A stretch of DNA of 64,000 nt, from assembly GCF_037055325.1 (NCBI RefSeq), contig NZ_CP146373.1, positions 1,612,001 through 1,676,000 on the forward strand. Reading direction: 5' to 3'. The position numbers were made by a program, and so were the translations under genes. Shown in pieces: positions 17,504 to 26,522 of this stretch. This stretch comes from Arachnia propionica (GTDB lineage: Bacteria; Actinomycetota; Actinomycetes; Propionibacteriales; Propionibacteriaceae). The stretch's first letter is position 1. Each line of letters starts with the position of its first letter. The notes under the pieces were generated by a model. It saw only the letters and a program-made list of their open reading frames with translations, did no database searches and had not been told where the DNA came from.

Positions 17504-18929
17504 GACAGCCTCCTCGCGCTCGACGACGGCTCGGCACGGAAACCCTGCGGGCGTTTCCAGCATGCCACCGCCCATCGCCTTCCCAGCGACGAATCGCCCC
17601 TGCCCCGTCAGGACGTGGAACGAGAGCTGGGCGCCCGTGGCCGTTCCCGCCACCGGGTCGGCCGCCTCGGCCGCGTTGACGATGGCGGTCACCACCGCGG
17701 TTCTGATGGCCCCGCCGAGCTGCTGGATGGTGTTGAACGCGGCGTTGCTGTCGGCCTGGAGGTCGTCGGGAAGGGAACGCAGGCCGTTGGTCATGGAGTT
17801 CGAGACGGACAACCCCTGGCAGATTGGGAAGAGCGCGTAGATCAACGCCAGCCGAACACCTGAGCCGTGAACACCGAGGACGGCGAAGAGCACGAAGGGC
17901 ACCACCCCGATGGCGGAGCCGGTGAGGATGGGCCGCATGGGACCGAAGCGGTCCAGGATCCCGCCGCCGAACGGGGTGAGGAGCGCGCCGATGATGCACC
18001 CGGGCAGCAGTAGACAGCCCGCGGCGAAGGAGTCCATCGACTTGCCGACCTGGGCAAAGTACGGGATCAGGTATCCCAGCGCCAGCACGATGGCCTGAAT
18101 GAGCACCACGTAGACGATGCTCAACGCATAGGTGCGGTCGGTGAAGATCCGCATCCGCAGCAGGGGATCGGTGGAGCGCCAGGAGAGCAGGACAAAACCG
18201 GCCATGAGCACCAGGGAGAGGACGAACAGCCCGAGCACCTCCGGGCTGGTCCATGCGCTGGTGGAGGCCGCGTTGGTGGCGAAGACGAGGGCGACGAACC
18301 CGGCCGCCATGAGCAGGAACTGGACGGGGGCGAAGGAGACCCGCCTGGTCTCCTGGGCCTGGCGGATCGTCAGGGCCCCGAGCACCAGGGCGATGGCCAG
18401 GAAGGGAACGAGCACCAGGAAGATCGAACGCCACCCGAGCGCGCCTGAGGAAACCACCGAGTGAGGGCCCCACGGCCGGGGCGATGGCGGTGATGAGCGT
18501 GGCGAGACCCATCATGGTTCCCATCCGTTCGTGGGGAACCTGTTGCAGCACGATGTTGAACATCAGCGGCAGCGCAATACCCGTCCCGATGCCCTGCAGG
18601 ATGCGTCCGCCGATCAGGAGCACGAAGTGCGGGGCGGCCGCACTCATAATCGTCCCGGCCAGGAAGGTGAGCATGGCCGTGACGAAGAGCGTCCGGGCGC
18701 GGAACCTGCGGTTCAAGAACGAGGAGATCGGCATGATCGCGGAGAGCACCAGCAGATACCCGGTCGTGACCCACTGCACGGTCGCGGTGTTCACCCCGAA
18801 CTCGTCCATGAGCGCCGGGAAGGCGACGTTCATCGCGGTCTCCACGGCCTCCCCGGCGAACGACATGATGCCCACCGCGACGATGGAGACGACGAGGCAT
18901 GCGTCGAGGCGTCGTTCAAACCCTGACAC
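17504..18929 (-). pseudogene. DHA2-type MFS drug exporter, frameshifted and C-terminally replaced
   Basis: The N-terminal part starts at a GTG (18929, AGAGG upstream) and reads as a 14-helix drug:proton antiporter (NVAFPALMDEFGVNTATVQW, ILQGIGTGIALPLMFNIVLQ, then TAIAPAVGPSLGG). Near 18455 the frame is lost and the protein continues one frame over (VSSGALGWRSIFLVLVPFLA) to ADPVAGTATGAQLSFHVL. The usual final helix is missing; about 40 unrelated residues then lead in frame into the GNAT gene. Two defects, a frameshift and a replaced C-terminus, argue for a pseudogene rather than a single sequencing error. The exporter would lie divergent to the methyltransferase at 19000. Confidence 0.8.
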
Positions 18930-18999
18930 GTTGTCGCCTCTCTTTTCACATCCCGGACATGACTGCGGCGCGAAATCCCGCCGGTCCACTATTGGCCCC

Positions 19000-19824
19000 A
19001 TGGCTTCCGAGCAAACCCCAGGGACCACTCATCGATACACCCACGGCCACGGTGCGGCGGTCCTGGCCAGCCACTCCCGTCGCACCGCCCAGGACTCGGC
19101 GGGATACCTGCTCCCCCACCTGCGGCAGGGCATGAACCTGCTCGACGTCGGCTGCGGACCCGCCTCCGTCACCGCCGACCTGGCTGAGCTCGTCGCGCCC
19201 GGAAGGGTCGTGGGGCTCGACGCCTCGCCCGCCGTGCTCGATGTCGCCCGGGCTCTCCTGACAGAACGGGGCCTTCGAGACCGGGTGGAGTTGATGGCAG
19301 GCGACGTGTTCGCGCTGCCCTTCGACGACGACACCTTTGATGTCATCCACGCCCACCAGCTGCTCCAGCACCTGAACGATCCCGTGGCGGCGCTCGCCGA
19401 GATGCGTCGGGTGGTCCACCCCGGGGGGATCGTCGCTGCGCGTGACGCCGTGTACTCGGCGGATGCGTGGTTTCCCCAGCCCGCCGGCATGGATTCGTGG
19501 CTGGAGGTCTACATGGCCACGGCCCGGGCCAACGGCGGGGAACCTGACGCGGGCAGCAGACTGCTGGCATGGTCGCGGGCCGCGGGTTTCCGGGAGGTGA
19601 CGACGTCGGCGTCGGCCTGGTGTTTCGCCACCGAGCAGGACCGTGAATGGTGGTCCGGCACCTGGGCGCAGCGGTGCCTGACCTCGTTCGGCCCGCGGGC
19701 GGTAGAACTCGGCCTGGCCACGACAAGAGACCTGGAGACGATGGCTGAGGCCTGGCGGCAGTGGGGCGCCAGCGAGGACGGCTGGTTCGTCGTCATCCAT
19801 GGTGAAGTCCTGCTCCGCGCCTGA
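19000..19824 (+). CDS. Class I SAM-dependent methyltransferase
   Basis: A 274-residue methyltransferase of the UbiE/Methyltransf_11 type. Motif I (LLDVGCGPASVTADLA) binds SAM, GRVVGLDASP carries the acidic ribose-binding residue, and motif LPFDDDTFDVIHAHQLLQHL and MRRVVHPGGIVAARD follow in the usual order. The start at 19000 (MASEQTPGTTHRYTHGHG) is chosen because the frame upstream lies inside the divergent MFS gene. Substrate is unknown. The 70-base divergent spacer would carry both promoters. Confidence 0.85.
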   Translation: MASEQTPGTTHRYTHGHGAAVLASHSRRTAQDSAGYLLPHLRQGMNLLDVGCGPASVTADLAELVAPGRVVGLDASPAVLDVARALLTERGLRDRVELMAGDVFALPFDDDTFDVIHAHQLLQHLNDPVAALAEMRRVVHPGGIVAARDAVYSADAWFPQPAGMDSWLEVYMATARANGGEPDAGSRLLAWSRAAGFREVTTSASAWCFATEQDREWWSGTWAQRCLTSFGPRAVELGLATTRDLETMAEAWRQWGASEDGWFVVIHGEVLLRA

Positions 19825-20154
19825 ACCGGCATCAGGTCAGGGCCTTCATCGCGTTCCGGGATGGGCAGCTCGTCCACTCCCCCAATCTCCTGCGCGGCCT
19901 GCATGAGGGCCAAACCGATGTTGGGATGGGTCACGCCCTTGGTCAGGATGTCGCGAGCCTCGGACAACGATGGATGCCACCGCAGCCACCTCCCTCAAGC
20001 GATATCAAGCATGATGTCACATCGCCCGCAAGAGGCGCATCGAGAGCCCCTGCCACTGGATCATAAAGACCCCGGAACCAGGAGGGAACGTGTACACATC
20101 ATCGAAACGTCCGCACAACGTGTCGAAAAATCACCAAAATTTCGACACGTCCCG
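19825..20154. other. Intergenic region with a short unassigned minus-strand coding remnant
   Basis: On the minus strand, residues like WLRWHPSLSEARDILTKGVT and HPNIGLALMQAAQEIGG are encoded between about 19850 and 19990 without start or end that fit a gene. I do not recognise the family. The rest of the stretch holds a short inverted repeat of CGTGTCGAAA/TTTCGACACG near 20118-20150. The whole region looks like gene debris leading into the Fic fragment at 20155. Confidence 0.35.
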
Positions 20155-20280
20155 CCGAGGGGCGTGAGGTCATTCTGGATCGCCTGGGCTCGTGGGAGAA
20201 GTTCCTGCACGAGCGACCACGGCGTGGACCCACTCGTGGTCATGGCGTTGGCCCATTATCAGTTCGAGGCCATCCACCCC
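20155..20280 (+). pseudogene. Fragment of a Fic-domain protein
   Basis: Two adjacent plus-strand pieces in different frames match the middle of Fic proteins: EVILDRLGSWEKFLHE, then VDPLVVMALAHYQFEAIHP. In Fic enzymes the second phrase runs straight into the catalytic HPFxDGNGR loop; here it stops after HP and is followed by the end of the convergent YoeB gene (20299). The AMPylation active site is thus missing and the fragment cannot be functional. The junction suggests that arrival of the yefM-yoeB module, or a deletion beside it, removed the rest. Confidence 0.6.
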
Positions 20281-20298
20281 GACCGCAAGATGCTGGAC

Positions 20299-20553
20299 TC
20301 AGTAGTGGTAGCGAGCCTGAAGGATCACCAGGTCGTCTCCGTCGACGAGATACACGAGCCGATGCTCCTCTGTGATGCGCCGCGACCACGCCCCGGTTGC
20401 CCCATACCTGAGTTGTTCTGGTTTCCCGATCCCGCCGAAGGGGTCGCGGAGACAGGCGTCGATGAGAGTGTTGATCCGCTTGAGAATCCGGCGATCCGGG
20501 GTCTGCCAGTACGTGTAATCCTCCCAGGCCGAGGGATCCCACGCCAGGCGCAC
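20299..20553 (-). CDS. yoeB: Toxin of the YoeB/Txe family
   Basis: An 84-residue ribosome-dependent mRNA interferase of the RelE superfamily. Length and numbering match E. coli YoeB: Glu46, Arg65, His83 and Tyr84 of the active site are all present (KPEQLRY, EEHRLVYLV, C-terminal ARYHY). The GTG at 20553 lies one base after the antitoxin stop, so synthesis is probably coupled. The toxin appears intact and would be neutralised by the upstream YefM-type protein. Confidence 0.92.
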   Translation of the reverse strand: MRLAWDPSAWEDYTYWQTPDRRILKRINTLIDACLRDPFGGIGKPEQLRYGATGAWSRRITEEHRLVYLVDGDDLVILQARYHY

Positions 20554-20554
20554 C

Positions 20555-20806
20555 TCAGTTCCCCCGAATGAGATCGTGTTCCTCGGTCCGCCCCTCCCGA
20601 GCCCTCTCGTAGGCGTCAAGCAGCCTGCGGGCATTGGCGGGGGAACGGAACAGGTAGGCCGTCTCCTGCCACGCAGCGTATTCATCGGCGGACACGAGAA
20701 CGGCGTTCCCCTTGCGGGAAACGATCTCGACGGCAGTGCGATCGTCGTTGACCTGCTCGATGAGCGGGAACAACGTCCTGCGGGCCTCGCTGGCGCTGAT
20801 GGACAC
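20555..20806 (-). CDS. yefM: Antitoxin of the YefM/Phd family
   Basis: An 83-residue antitoxin starting ISASEARRTLFPLIEQVNDD after the initiator, the typical DNA-binding and dimerisation N-terminus of Phd/YefM, with RKGNAVLVSADEYAAWQETA in the middle and an acidic C-terminus that should wrap the toxin. Two GTG codons are possible; the one at 20806 has GGAGG seven bases upstream whereas GTG 20812 is only one base from it. It would repress its own operon by binding upstream of 20812. Confidence 0.9.
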   Translation of the reverse strand: MSISASEARRTLFPLIEQVNDDRTAVEIVSRKGNAVLVSADEYAAWQETAYLFRSPANARRLLDAYERAREGRTEEHDLIRGN

Positions 20807-20926
20807 GGACACACCTCCCCTAAAAGTGATGTGGAACAACGGTACCGGTCATTGCGCTTCGTTGCCGTTCTTCCTGCACGCCAACCAGGCTCTGGAGAAG
20901 GAATCACGGTTGCACAACCGGGGCGG

Positions 20927-21511
20927 TCACAGCCCGTCGATGGTGGTTTCGATCATGCGGAGGGCCTGTCGCTCGAAGGCGGGATCCGGGTTGACGAGCA
21001 TGTGGATGGCGAGCCCGTCCACCAGCCCGTGCAGGAGTGTTGTTGCCTCTTCGACGTCGAGGTCCGGCGCGGCGAGCCCGGCCCGGTGAAGGTGGGCGAC
21101 CATGTGACGGCAAGCGTCCCGGACCGTTGCATGGGCCACATCCAGGACCTCCTTGACGCGCTCGTCACCGGGGGCCTCGGCTATGAGCGCGACGTTGACC
21201 TCCATCTCGGCCCGCCGTTCGGCATCGAGGGGCAGAAGCTCCTTGATGACGGCGAGGACGAGCGCACGAGGATCCGGTTCGTCCAGATGCTCCTCGATCC
21301 GCCCCTGGGCGCGCCGCCCCACCAGCTCCGTTGCATGCACGAGCAGATCGGCCTTGCTGGGGAAGACATGCCTGAGCGAGCCGGTGGAGATCCCGGCCTC
21401 CGCCGCGACGGTGCGGATGGAAACCCCGCTGATGCCCTGGGCATGGATCACCCGCCAGGTCGCCTCTGCGATCTCCTCCCTGCGCCGGTCGTGATCAATG
21501 AGTTTGGGCAT
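20927..21511 (-). CDS. TetR-family transcriptional regulator
   Basis: A 194-residue TetR regulator. The N-terminal helix-turn-helix is clear (IRTVAAEAGISTGSLRHVFP, residues ~33-52) and a C-terminal all-helical ligand domain of BetI/TetR_C_6 type follows. It is divergent from an MFS transporter gene; the 70-base spacer contains an imperfect palindrome at 21519-21538 that would be its operator. The arrangement suggests repression of the transporter, relieved by a transported compound. The ligand is unknown. Confidence 0.9.
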   Translation of the reverse strand: MPKLIDHDRRREEIAEATWRVIHAQGISGVSIRTVAAEAGISTGSLRHVFPSKADLLVHATELVGRRAQGRIEEHLDEPDPRALVLAVIKELLPLDAERRAEMEVNVALIAEAPGDERVKEVLDVAHATVRDACRHMVAHLHRAGLAAPDLDVEEATTLLHGLVDGLAIHMLVNPDPAFERQALRMIETTIDGL

Positions 21512-21518
21512 CCTCCAT

Positions 21519-21538
21519 GGTAGCGCATTCGTGTTACC
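21519..21538. promoter_or_regulatory. Candidate TetR operator (imperfect palindrome)
   Basis: GGTAGCGC and GTGTTACC face each other around a 4-base centre; six of eight positions are symmetric. The site is 8 bases from the TetR start and 43 bases from the MFS start, so binding could block both promoters. A second short palindrome, ACGATCGT, lies at 21554-21561. Confidence 0.5.
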
Positions 21539-21581
21539 ATAACTTTTACTAGCACGATCGTATTAACAACTTGGAGGGCTG

Positions 21582-22811
21582 ATGTCTTCTCCCGACACCC
21601 CAGCACCGTCGCGGGAACGCCAGACGCTGAACGGCGCGATACTCGCCAGCGGCGTGGATCAAGCCATCCAGTTCGTTCTTCCCCTATTCGCCGGCGCGAT
21701 ACTTGGCCTGCCCCCGTGGCAGACCGGATTGCTGGTCGCAGCGAACGCGCTGGCGACGTTCGTGGTTCGCCCGTTCGCCGGTGTGGTCGTGGACCGCATG
21801 GATCGAGGCGTCATCGCCGGCGCAGGTGCGGGGGTGTTCGCGGCCGGGTGCGGACTCTACGCCTTGGCAACGGGCCTGCCGCTGGCGCTGATCGCCGCGA
21901 TCGTGACCGGCGTGGCCGAGGCCCTCCTGTGGGTGGCGATCCGGGCGATCGTCGGCGAGCGCCTGCCCGAGGACTCGGGCGTGTTCGCGAAGCTGGTGGC
22001 CGCAGAAGAAACCGGGGGCTGGGTGATCATGGTGCCCGCGATCTTTCTGCTGTCCGCTGCCGGATACCAATGGATGTTCGCCGGCGTCGCCGCGTGCTGC
22101 CTCGCAGCCGCCCTGGAGCTTGTCAGCCTGCCACGGCGCGACGCACCAGACGACGCGCTCGCCGGCACGGAGTTGTCGGGCATGTCACTTCGGGGGCTCG
22201 GCGCCAGGCTGCGACCGATGCTCGCGGTCGTGGTGGCCACGATGACCGCGGAGACGACGATCAGTCTGCTGCTGATCCTGCACCTGCAGCGCGGATTCCA
22301 TCTCGGGGCGGTGCAGGTCGCCTACGTGTTTCTGCCCGGAGCCGTCGCGATGAGCCTCCTCCCGCCCCATCTGCACCGCCTGGTCGTGCGATTCGGTCGC
22401 CGCAGGATACTGATGCTCGGTTCCGCGGCGAGCGCACTGTTCGCCGTCGTCCTTGCCTTTGCACCGAATCCGCCGTGGATCGCAGCGCTCTGGGCGCTCT
22501 CCGCAGTCACGTGGTCCTGCGTGATTCCGGTGGAACAGTCCGTGATCGCCGAGGCAGCGGGCAGCACGTATCTCGGTCGCGGGTTGGGCCTCTACGAGGC
22601 GGCGTGTCTTGCCGGGGCAACCATTGGTTCCCTCGCCGCCGGCTTCCTCTACGAATCGGGAAGCTGGCTACTGGCCTGCGCTACGTGTGCGGTGATCATC
22701 GCTTCCGGCGCTGTCTTGATCCCAGCCGCAGTGAAACGCCTCGGCGTCACCGACCACCCCGCGCCACCAGGCGATGACCTTTCCGATCCGACGCCGCTCA
22801 CGAGGCGTTGA
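21582..22811 (+). CDS. MFS transporter
   Basis: A 409-residue major facilitator with about 12 predicted helices. The loop between helices 2 and 3 is VRPFAGVVVDRMDRGVIAG, the expected position of motif A (G-x3-D-R-x-G-R-[KR]). A ribosome site (GGAGG) lies four bases before the ATG. It is divergent from a TetR regulator, so it is probably an inducible efflux system. The substrate cannot be inferred. Alternating hydrophobic blocks and length match single-component exporters. Confidence 0.88.
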   Translation: MSSPDTPAPSRERQTLNGAILASGVDQAIQFVLPLFAGAILGLPPWQTGLLVAANALATFVVRPFAGVVVDRMDRGVIAGAGAGVFAAGCGLYALATGLPLALIAAIVTGVAEALLWVAIRAIVGERLPEDSGVFAKLVAAEETGGWVIMVPAIFLLSAAGYQWMFAGVAACCLAAALELVSLPRRDAPDDALAGTELSGMSLRGLGARLRPMLAVVVATMTAETTISLLLILHLQRGFHLGAVQVAYVFLPGAVAMSLLPPHLHRLVVRFGRRRILMLGSAASALFAVVLAFAPNPPWIAALWALSAVTWSCVIPVEQSVIAEAAGSTYLGRGLGLYEAACLAGATIGSLAAGFLYESGSWLLACATCAVIIASGAVLIPAAVKRLGVTDHPAPPGDDLSDPTPLTRR

Positions 22812-23010
22812 AGGCCGTGCGCTTCCCTTGCCAGCCGATCGCACGGAGGAGCCGACGCCAGACCACCCCATGAAAACGGTGTAGTGACTCACTGATTTCG
22901 AGCACACCTTCCTGCCCACGCTTCGCAGTGGAAACGCGCCACACCGTATCCGAAGCAGCAGATCGGCCCTGCCCGGGTCCAACGTCAGGGAAGCTGCCGA
23001 TCCCGGCGGA
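22812..23010. other. Intergenic region, no gene seen
   Basis: This is a ~200-base gap between the convergent MFS and phosphatase genes. Short ORFs here carry no recognisable protein motif. It should hold the terminators of both genes, but no strong hairpin followed by a T-run is visible. Confidence 0.3.
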
Positions 23011-23613
23011 CTAACCGGGAAGGTTGTAGGCCGACAGGCGAACCCTCCGCTTGGAATGGCTGACCAGGGCGTAGCGGCAGTTCTGCAAGGTGCCGAGTTT
23101 CGTCGACAGCTCGTCGGGCAGGCCCAGCAGCCGGGCGATCCCGACCCGGATGGCCAGGCCATGGCTGACGATCATGACGGTCTGGTTCTTGTTGTCCTTG
23201 ATGATCTCGAACAGCGCCTCGCACACACGATCGGCCACCTCAGCCGCGGTCTCGCCGGTATCCGAGCGTCGGAAGTCCTGTCCGCTGCGGCGAAACTCGA
23301 CGAGTTGGGGGAACTCCTGTGACACCTCGTCGATGCTGCGTCCATGCCAGGAACCGCAGTGGATCTCCCGAAGCCTTTCGTCGGTGTGCACCTCGTGGCC
23401 GGTCAGCTTTGCGATCTCGTCGGCGGTCTGTGTGGCTCGCAGAAGATCGGACGCATAGATCGCGTCCGGTTCGAGAGCTGCCATCGATGCCGCGACCGCC
23501 CGGGCCTGTCCGAGGCCTACATCGTTGAGTGGCTCGTCCAGCTGCCCCTGGAACACCCCGAGCGCGTTCAGTCTGGTTTCGCCATGCCGGATCAGGATCA
23601 GTGTGGTGCTCAC
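23011..23613 (-). CDS. Histidine phosphatase family protein (phosphoglycerate mutase-like)
   Basis: A 200-residue member of the histidine phosphatase superfamily. The catalytic RHGET is at residues 9-13 (His10 is phosphorylated), the second arginine is in YASDLLRATQTAD, and the second histidine is in VMIVSHG. The GSWHGRSIDEV segment and length fit the broad-specificity phosphatase/cobalamin phosphatase-like group rather than glycolytic mutase. Physiological substrate is unknown. No operon partner is apparent. Confidence 0.88.
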   Translation of the reverse strand: MSTTLILIRHGETRLNALGVFQGQLDEPLNDVGLGQARAVAASMAALEPDAIYASDLLRATQTADEIAKLTGHEVHTDERLREIHCGSWHGRSIDEVSQEFPQLVEFRRSGQDFRRSDTGETAAEVADRVCEALFEIIKDNKNQTVMIVSHGLAIRVGIARLLGLPDELSTKLGTLQNCRYALVSHSKRRVRLSAYNLPG

Positions 23614-23809
23614 GATACCTCGATGCTTTCCTTCGGGGTCCTGGTCAAAGTCCAGCGCAACCGCTGGCAGGTCCTTCCACAGCCGTTCCCGGGAGTAGTG
23701 GATGAGATCGCCATGGCTGGCACCTCAAGCAACGATACCTTGCTGGCCGGCACATCCTGCGCACAGACTCCTGATCAAACTGATCTGACGGCCTCATACC
23801 CTGATCCTT

Positions 23810-23929
23810 GTGAAGAACGCTTTCCGCTTCTGCCTGGGGCTGTTGTTGATCGGTGGGCTCGCGTGGTTGTTCCTCCGCAGGTACCGCAGGACGCAGCAGG
23901 CTGGCTCTGTCCGTGCCGGCCGACCGTGA
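23810..23929 (+). CDS. Possible 39-residue single-pass membrane protein
   Basis: From a GTG at 23810 a short frame reads KNAFRFCLGLLLIGGLAWLF followed by LRRYRRTQQAGSVRAGRP and stops. One hydrophobic helix with basic ends is typical of small bacterial membrane proteins. There is no clear ribosome site and no neighbour that suggests a role. It lies in an otherwise empty 340-base gap (23614-23950). It could be an unannotated small protein or a leftover from a larger gene. Confidence 0.3.
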   Translation: MKNAFRFCLGLLLIGGLAWLFLRRYRRTQQAGSVRAGRP

Positions 23930-23950
23930 ACGCTGCCCGATCACCGACCT

Positions 23951-24262
23951 TCACGTATGCGCTGTTCCGGGTGCGATCACCTGAAGCCCCACGGCCCGGG
24001 CCGCCTCGCCGAGCCTGTGGTCGTAGGTGAGAACCGCGGTGACATCGAGTCGCATCGCTGCTTCGAGATGCAACACATCGAGAGTCCGCAGGTATGGCAT
24101 GGGCAACAGACCTGAGCCGCGGTAAACCGCCCGGTCAAGAGCGGCCAACTCAACCCCGTCGAGAATCCAAGTCACGACGCCCTGATCGATCCCCTCCCTG
24201 ACAGCGATGCGACGCAGCTCGGTTTCGACCAGATCACAGGAAACCAGCACGTCCGCGGTCCT
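23951..24262 (-). pseudogene. Truncated second copy of VapC (PIN domain)
   Basis: This stretch is closely similar, at the DNA and protein levels, to 27971-28282, the last two thirds of the intact VapC at 27971-28378. It keeps SCDLVETELRRIAVREGIDQ, TLDVLHLEAAMRL and TYDHRLGEAARAVGLQVIAP, but the first ~38 codons, including the first catalytic Asp (VYVDTSAL), are gone and replaced by unrelated sequence. No antitoxin gene accompanies it. It is therefore an inactive relic of a duplication; the two copies now lie 4 kb apart with the AKR/LysR pair and an ISAs1-like element between them. Confidence 0.8.
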
Positions 24263-24320
24263 GCTCCATCTCGATCAACCACCTGCACTCCTGGCGGCTT
24301 GAAGCAACGACACACCACGA

Positions 24321-24354
24321 CCGGAGCCGAATCCATCAATTGATCCGGCTCCGG
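24321..24354. terminator. Hairpin, probable terminator
   Basis: CCGGAGCCG and CGGCTCCGG form a perfect 9-bp stem around a 16-base loop, followed by CGGGCTTTTCC. It lies just beyond the end of the minus-strand AKR gene and before the truncated VapC, so it could end transcription from either side. Confidence 0.5.
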
Positions 24355-24405
24355 CGGGCTTTTCCGGGGCACGTCGGCATCAGAAGACCACCGTGCGTCC
24401 TCGGC

Positions 24406-25425
24406 TCAGCTGTGGCGCTGGGATGGTCGAGTTGTGACAGGAACGGCGAAGGAGGCGCGGTCTCCTTCCCATGTGTTGTCAGGAACAGCAGCAACCAACG
24501 CTCTGAGGCTCTCCACAGTGAGCCGGGAGTGCATGATTGCTGCGTTCTCCTTCACGCGATCTGGCCTCCGCGTTCCTGGGATGGGGACGACGTCATCGCC
24601 CTGCGACAACAACCACGCAAGGGCAACCTGAGCCGTCGTCATGCCCCAGGACCTTGCAAGCCGAGTCAGAGCTTCGACCTGTTTCAGGTTTGCAGCGAGA
24701 TGCTCACCATTAAATCTGGGGTCGTTCGCTCGAAAAGGACTGTCGGCGACGGTAGCGGCATCAAGCCAACCACCCAGTAGTCCACGACCCAGAGGGCTGT
24801 ATGGCACGAGCCCAACTCCAAGCTCTCGGGCTGTGGGCACGATGCTGGCCTCCGGTTCACGCCACATGAGCGACCACTCCATCTGTACCGCCGCAATGGG
24901 ATGAATGGCATGAGCGCGTCTCAGCTCATCAGGCGTGACCTCCGAAACTCCCAGATAACGAACTTTTCCCTGGGTAACCAGTTCAGCCATCGCTGCGACG
25001 GACTCTTCGATCGCCACTCGTGGGTCCACACGATGCAGGTAGTACAGATCGATGACGTCTGTTCCCAAGCGGCGCAAGGATGCCTCGCAGTAGGAAGCGA
25101 TGCGACTGGGATGAGCGTCCAGTTGAACTCCATCTTCACGCCTGACGATGCCAAATTTCGTTGCGATGCAGAGATCGTCGCGCGCCACCGTGGTGGTGGA
25201 CACAGCTTTACCAACAAGTTTTTCATTGTGGCCCTGCCCGTAGCTCATGGCCGTGTCGAGCATCGTGATACCGGAGTCGATGGCAGCATGGAGAGCGCTC
25301 AAGGACTCGCTGTCATCAGTAGGGCCGTACCCCTGAGAAAGACCCATGCAACCAAACCCCAAGGATGAGGTTTCCAAGTTTCCCAAGCGTCGAATGGTTG
25401 AATCTGCGGATTTGATGAATACCAT
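24406..25425 (-). CDS. Aldo/keto reductase
   Basis: A 339-residue NADPH-dependent aldo/keto reductase of the YajO/Tas (AKR13-like) group. The catalytic tetrad is visible: Asp and Tyr in LDTAMSYGQGHNE, Lys in IATKFG, His in YYLHRVD. Cofactor-binding segments LVPYSPLGRGLLGG and PIPGTRRPDRVKENAA follow. The ATG at 25425 fits the family N-terminus (IRRLGNLETSSLGFGCMGLS); the frame is open 20 codons further. It is divergent from a LysR regulator, which probably controls it. The substrate is unknown. Confidence 0.9.
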   Translation of the reverse strand: MVFIKSADSTIRRLGNLETSSLGFGCMGLSQGYGPTDDSESLSALHAAIDSGITMLDTAMSYGQGHNEKLVGKAVSTTTVARDDLCIATKFGIVRREDGVQLDAHPSRIASYCEASLRRLGTDVIDLYYLHRVDPRVAIEESVAAMAELVTQGKVRYLGVSEVTPDELRRAHAIHPIAAVQMEWSLMWREPEASIVPTARELGVGLVPYSPLGRGLLGGWLDAATVADSPFRANDPRFNGEHLAANLKQVEALTRLARSWGMTTAQVALAWLLSQGDDVVPIPGTRRPDRVKENAAIMHSRLTVESLRALVAAVPDNTWEGDRASFAVPVTTRPSQRHS

Positions 25426-25504
25426 GCTTGGACGATACCCACATACCCATCGATACGTCCAAGACAAATTAGACATACTTCCCATATCGTTTTACTATGG
25501 AGAG

Positions 25505-26428
25505 GTGGAATTGCGTTATCTGAGATCATTCGAGGCGATCGTGCGATGCGGCGGATTCACAAAGGCAGCAGCCGATCTCCACGTGGCCCAGCCAGTTGTT
25601 TCCACCCACATCAAACGGCTAGAACAGGCTCTGGGGGTGACTTTGCTGCACCGATCTCGATCAGTTTCTCTCAGTGCCGCCGGCGAGTCGTTCTTGCCTT
25701 ACGTGCGCCGGGCCTTGGCAAATCTTGACGAAGGAGAACGACTCATACATTCATTCCGTTCCGTATCCACTGGACATATCAGACTCGCCGCTACACCACT
25801 CCTTGGTAATTTCAACCTCGTACGCATGATGAGCCGATTCCGAGTGAGATATCCGGGAGTGACGGTGTCACTGCGAACAGGACTCATTGCCGAGTTGCTG
25901 GAAGAACTTCGACAGGGCCGACTCGATGTCGCGATTGGGCCCGTGGAGAGAGAGCGGGAACGGGAAGGTTTCCACCGCACCGAGATTGCAAAAGAACACT
26001 TGGCCCTGATCACCCCCCTTTCAGGAGTTTCACATGTGACATCGCTGGCTGACGTGATGAACGAGCCATTTGTCTGCCTACCCTCAGGTAGTGGATTGCG
26101 ACGCTTGCTAGACGAAGCATTCAGCATGGTTAATGCAACACCAAAGGTAGAGTTCGAGACGCATAGCCCAACCAGTATTCGCGAGATGGTTTCGGCAGGC
26201 TTGGGGTGTGCTTTGATTGCGCATTCAGCAGCCGAGGAAGACGGCCCAGCAGTCCAGGTTCATAATGTCCAAGGCCTTCCCGCACATCCCCCCATCGCCG
26301 CAGTTTCAGCATCGGATGCCGCGCCACCAGTTATCCGATTTATCAAAGAACTGAAAGCGTCTCTTCACAGCTCAGGGGATAGACCGGATCTGATTCCGCC
26401 AGCTTCCAGCAGTGATCGGGCGGTGTAG
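25505..26428 (+). CDS. LysR-family transcriptional regulator
   Basis: A 307-residue LysR regulator. The N-terminal helix-turn-helix reads GGFTKAAADLHVAQPVVSTH and is followed by the linker helix and a periplasmic-binding-like effector domain (residues ~90-290). The GTG at 25505 gives ELRYLRSFEAIVRCGG directly after the initiator, the standard LysR start; the frame is open upstream into the promoter region. The divergent AKR gene and the 79-base spacer form the usual LysR control unit. The C-terminus ends just before the ISL3-type remnant. Confidence 0.9.
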   Translation: MELRYLRSFEAIVRCGGFTKAAADLHVAQPVVSTHIKRLEQALGVTLLHRSRSVSLSAAGESFLPYVRRALANLDEGERLIHSFRSVSTGHIRLAATPLLGNFNLVRMMSRFRVRYPGVTVSLRTGLIAELLEELRQGRLDVAIGPVEREREREGFHRTEIAKEHLALITPLSGVSHVTSLADVMNEPFVCLPSGSGLRRLLDEAFSMVNATPKVEFETHSPTSIREMVSAGLGCALIAHSAAEEDGPAVQVHNVQGLPAHPPIAAVSASDAAPPVIRFIKELKASLHSSGDRPDLIPPASSSDRAV

Positions 26429-26522
26429 CGAATGTGACTGCGGAAGTCGAGGGCTGTGCCTCGGCGGTGTTCCAAGCGAGTTTGAGGGCGTCGGCGATGC
26501 GACTCACAGACAGGCGGTCGAC
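26428..26522 (-). pseudogene. ISL3-type transposase remnant, downstream piece
   Basis: On the minus strand this piece continues, in frame, the sequence interrupted at 27838: VDRLSVSRIADALKLAWNTA, which is the helix-turn-helix region of ISL3-family transposases (RWALE..VARIAEGLGVAWNTAN type). It is separated from its upstream part (27838-27925) by the ISAs1-like element, and nothing of the catalytic DDE region is present. The remnant was thus already part of an IS or had been truncated by other events. Confidence 0.6.
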
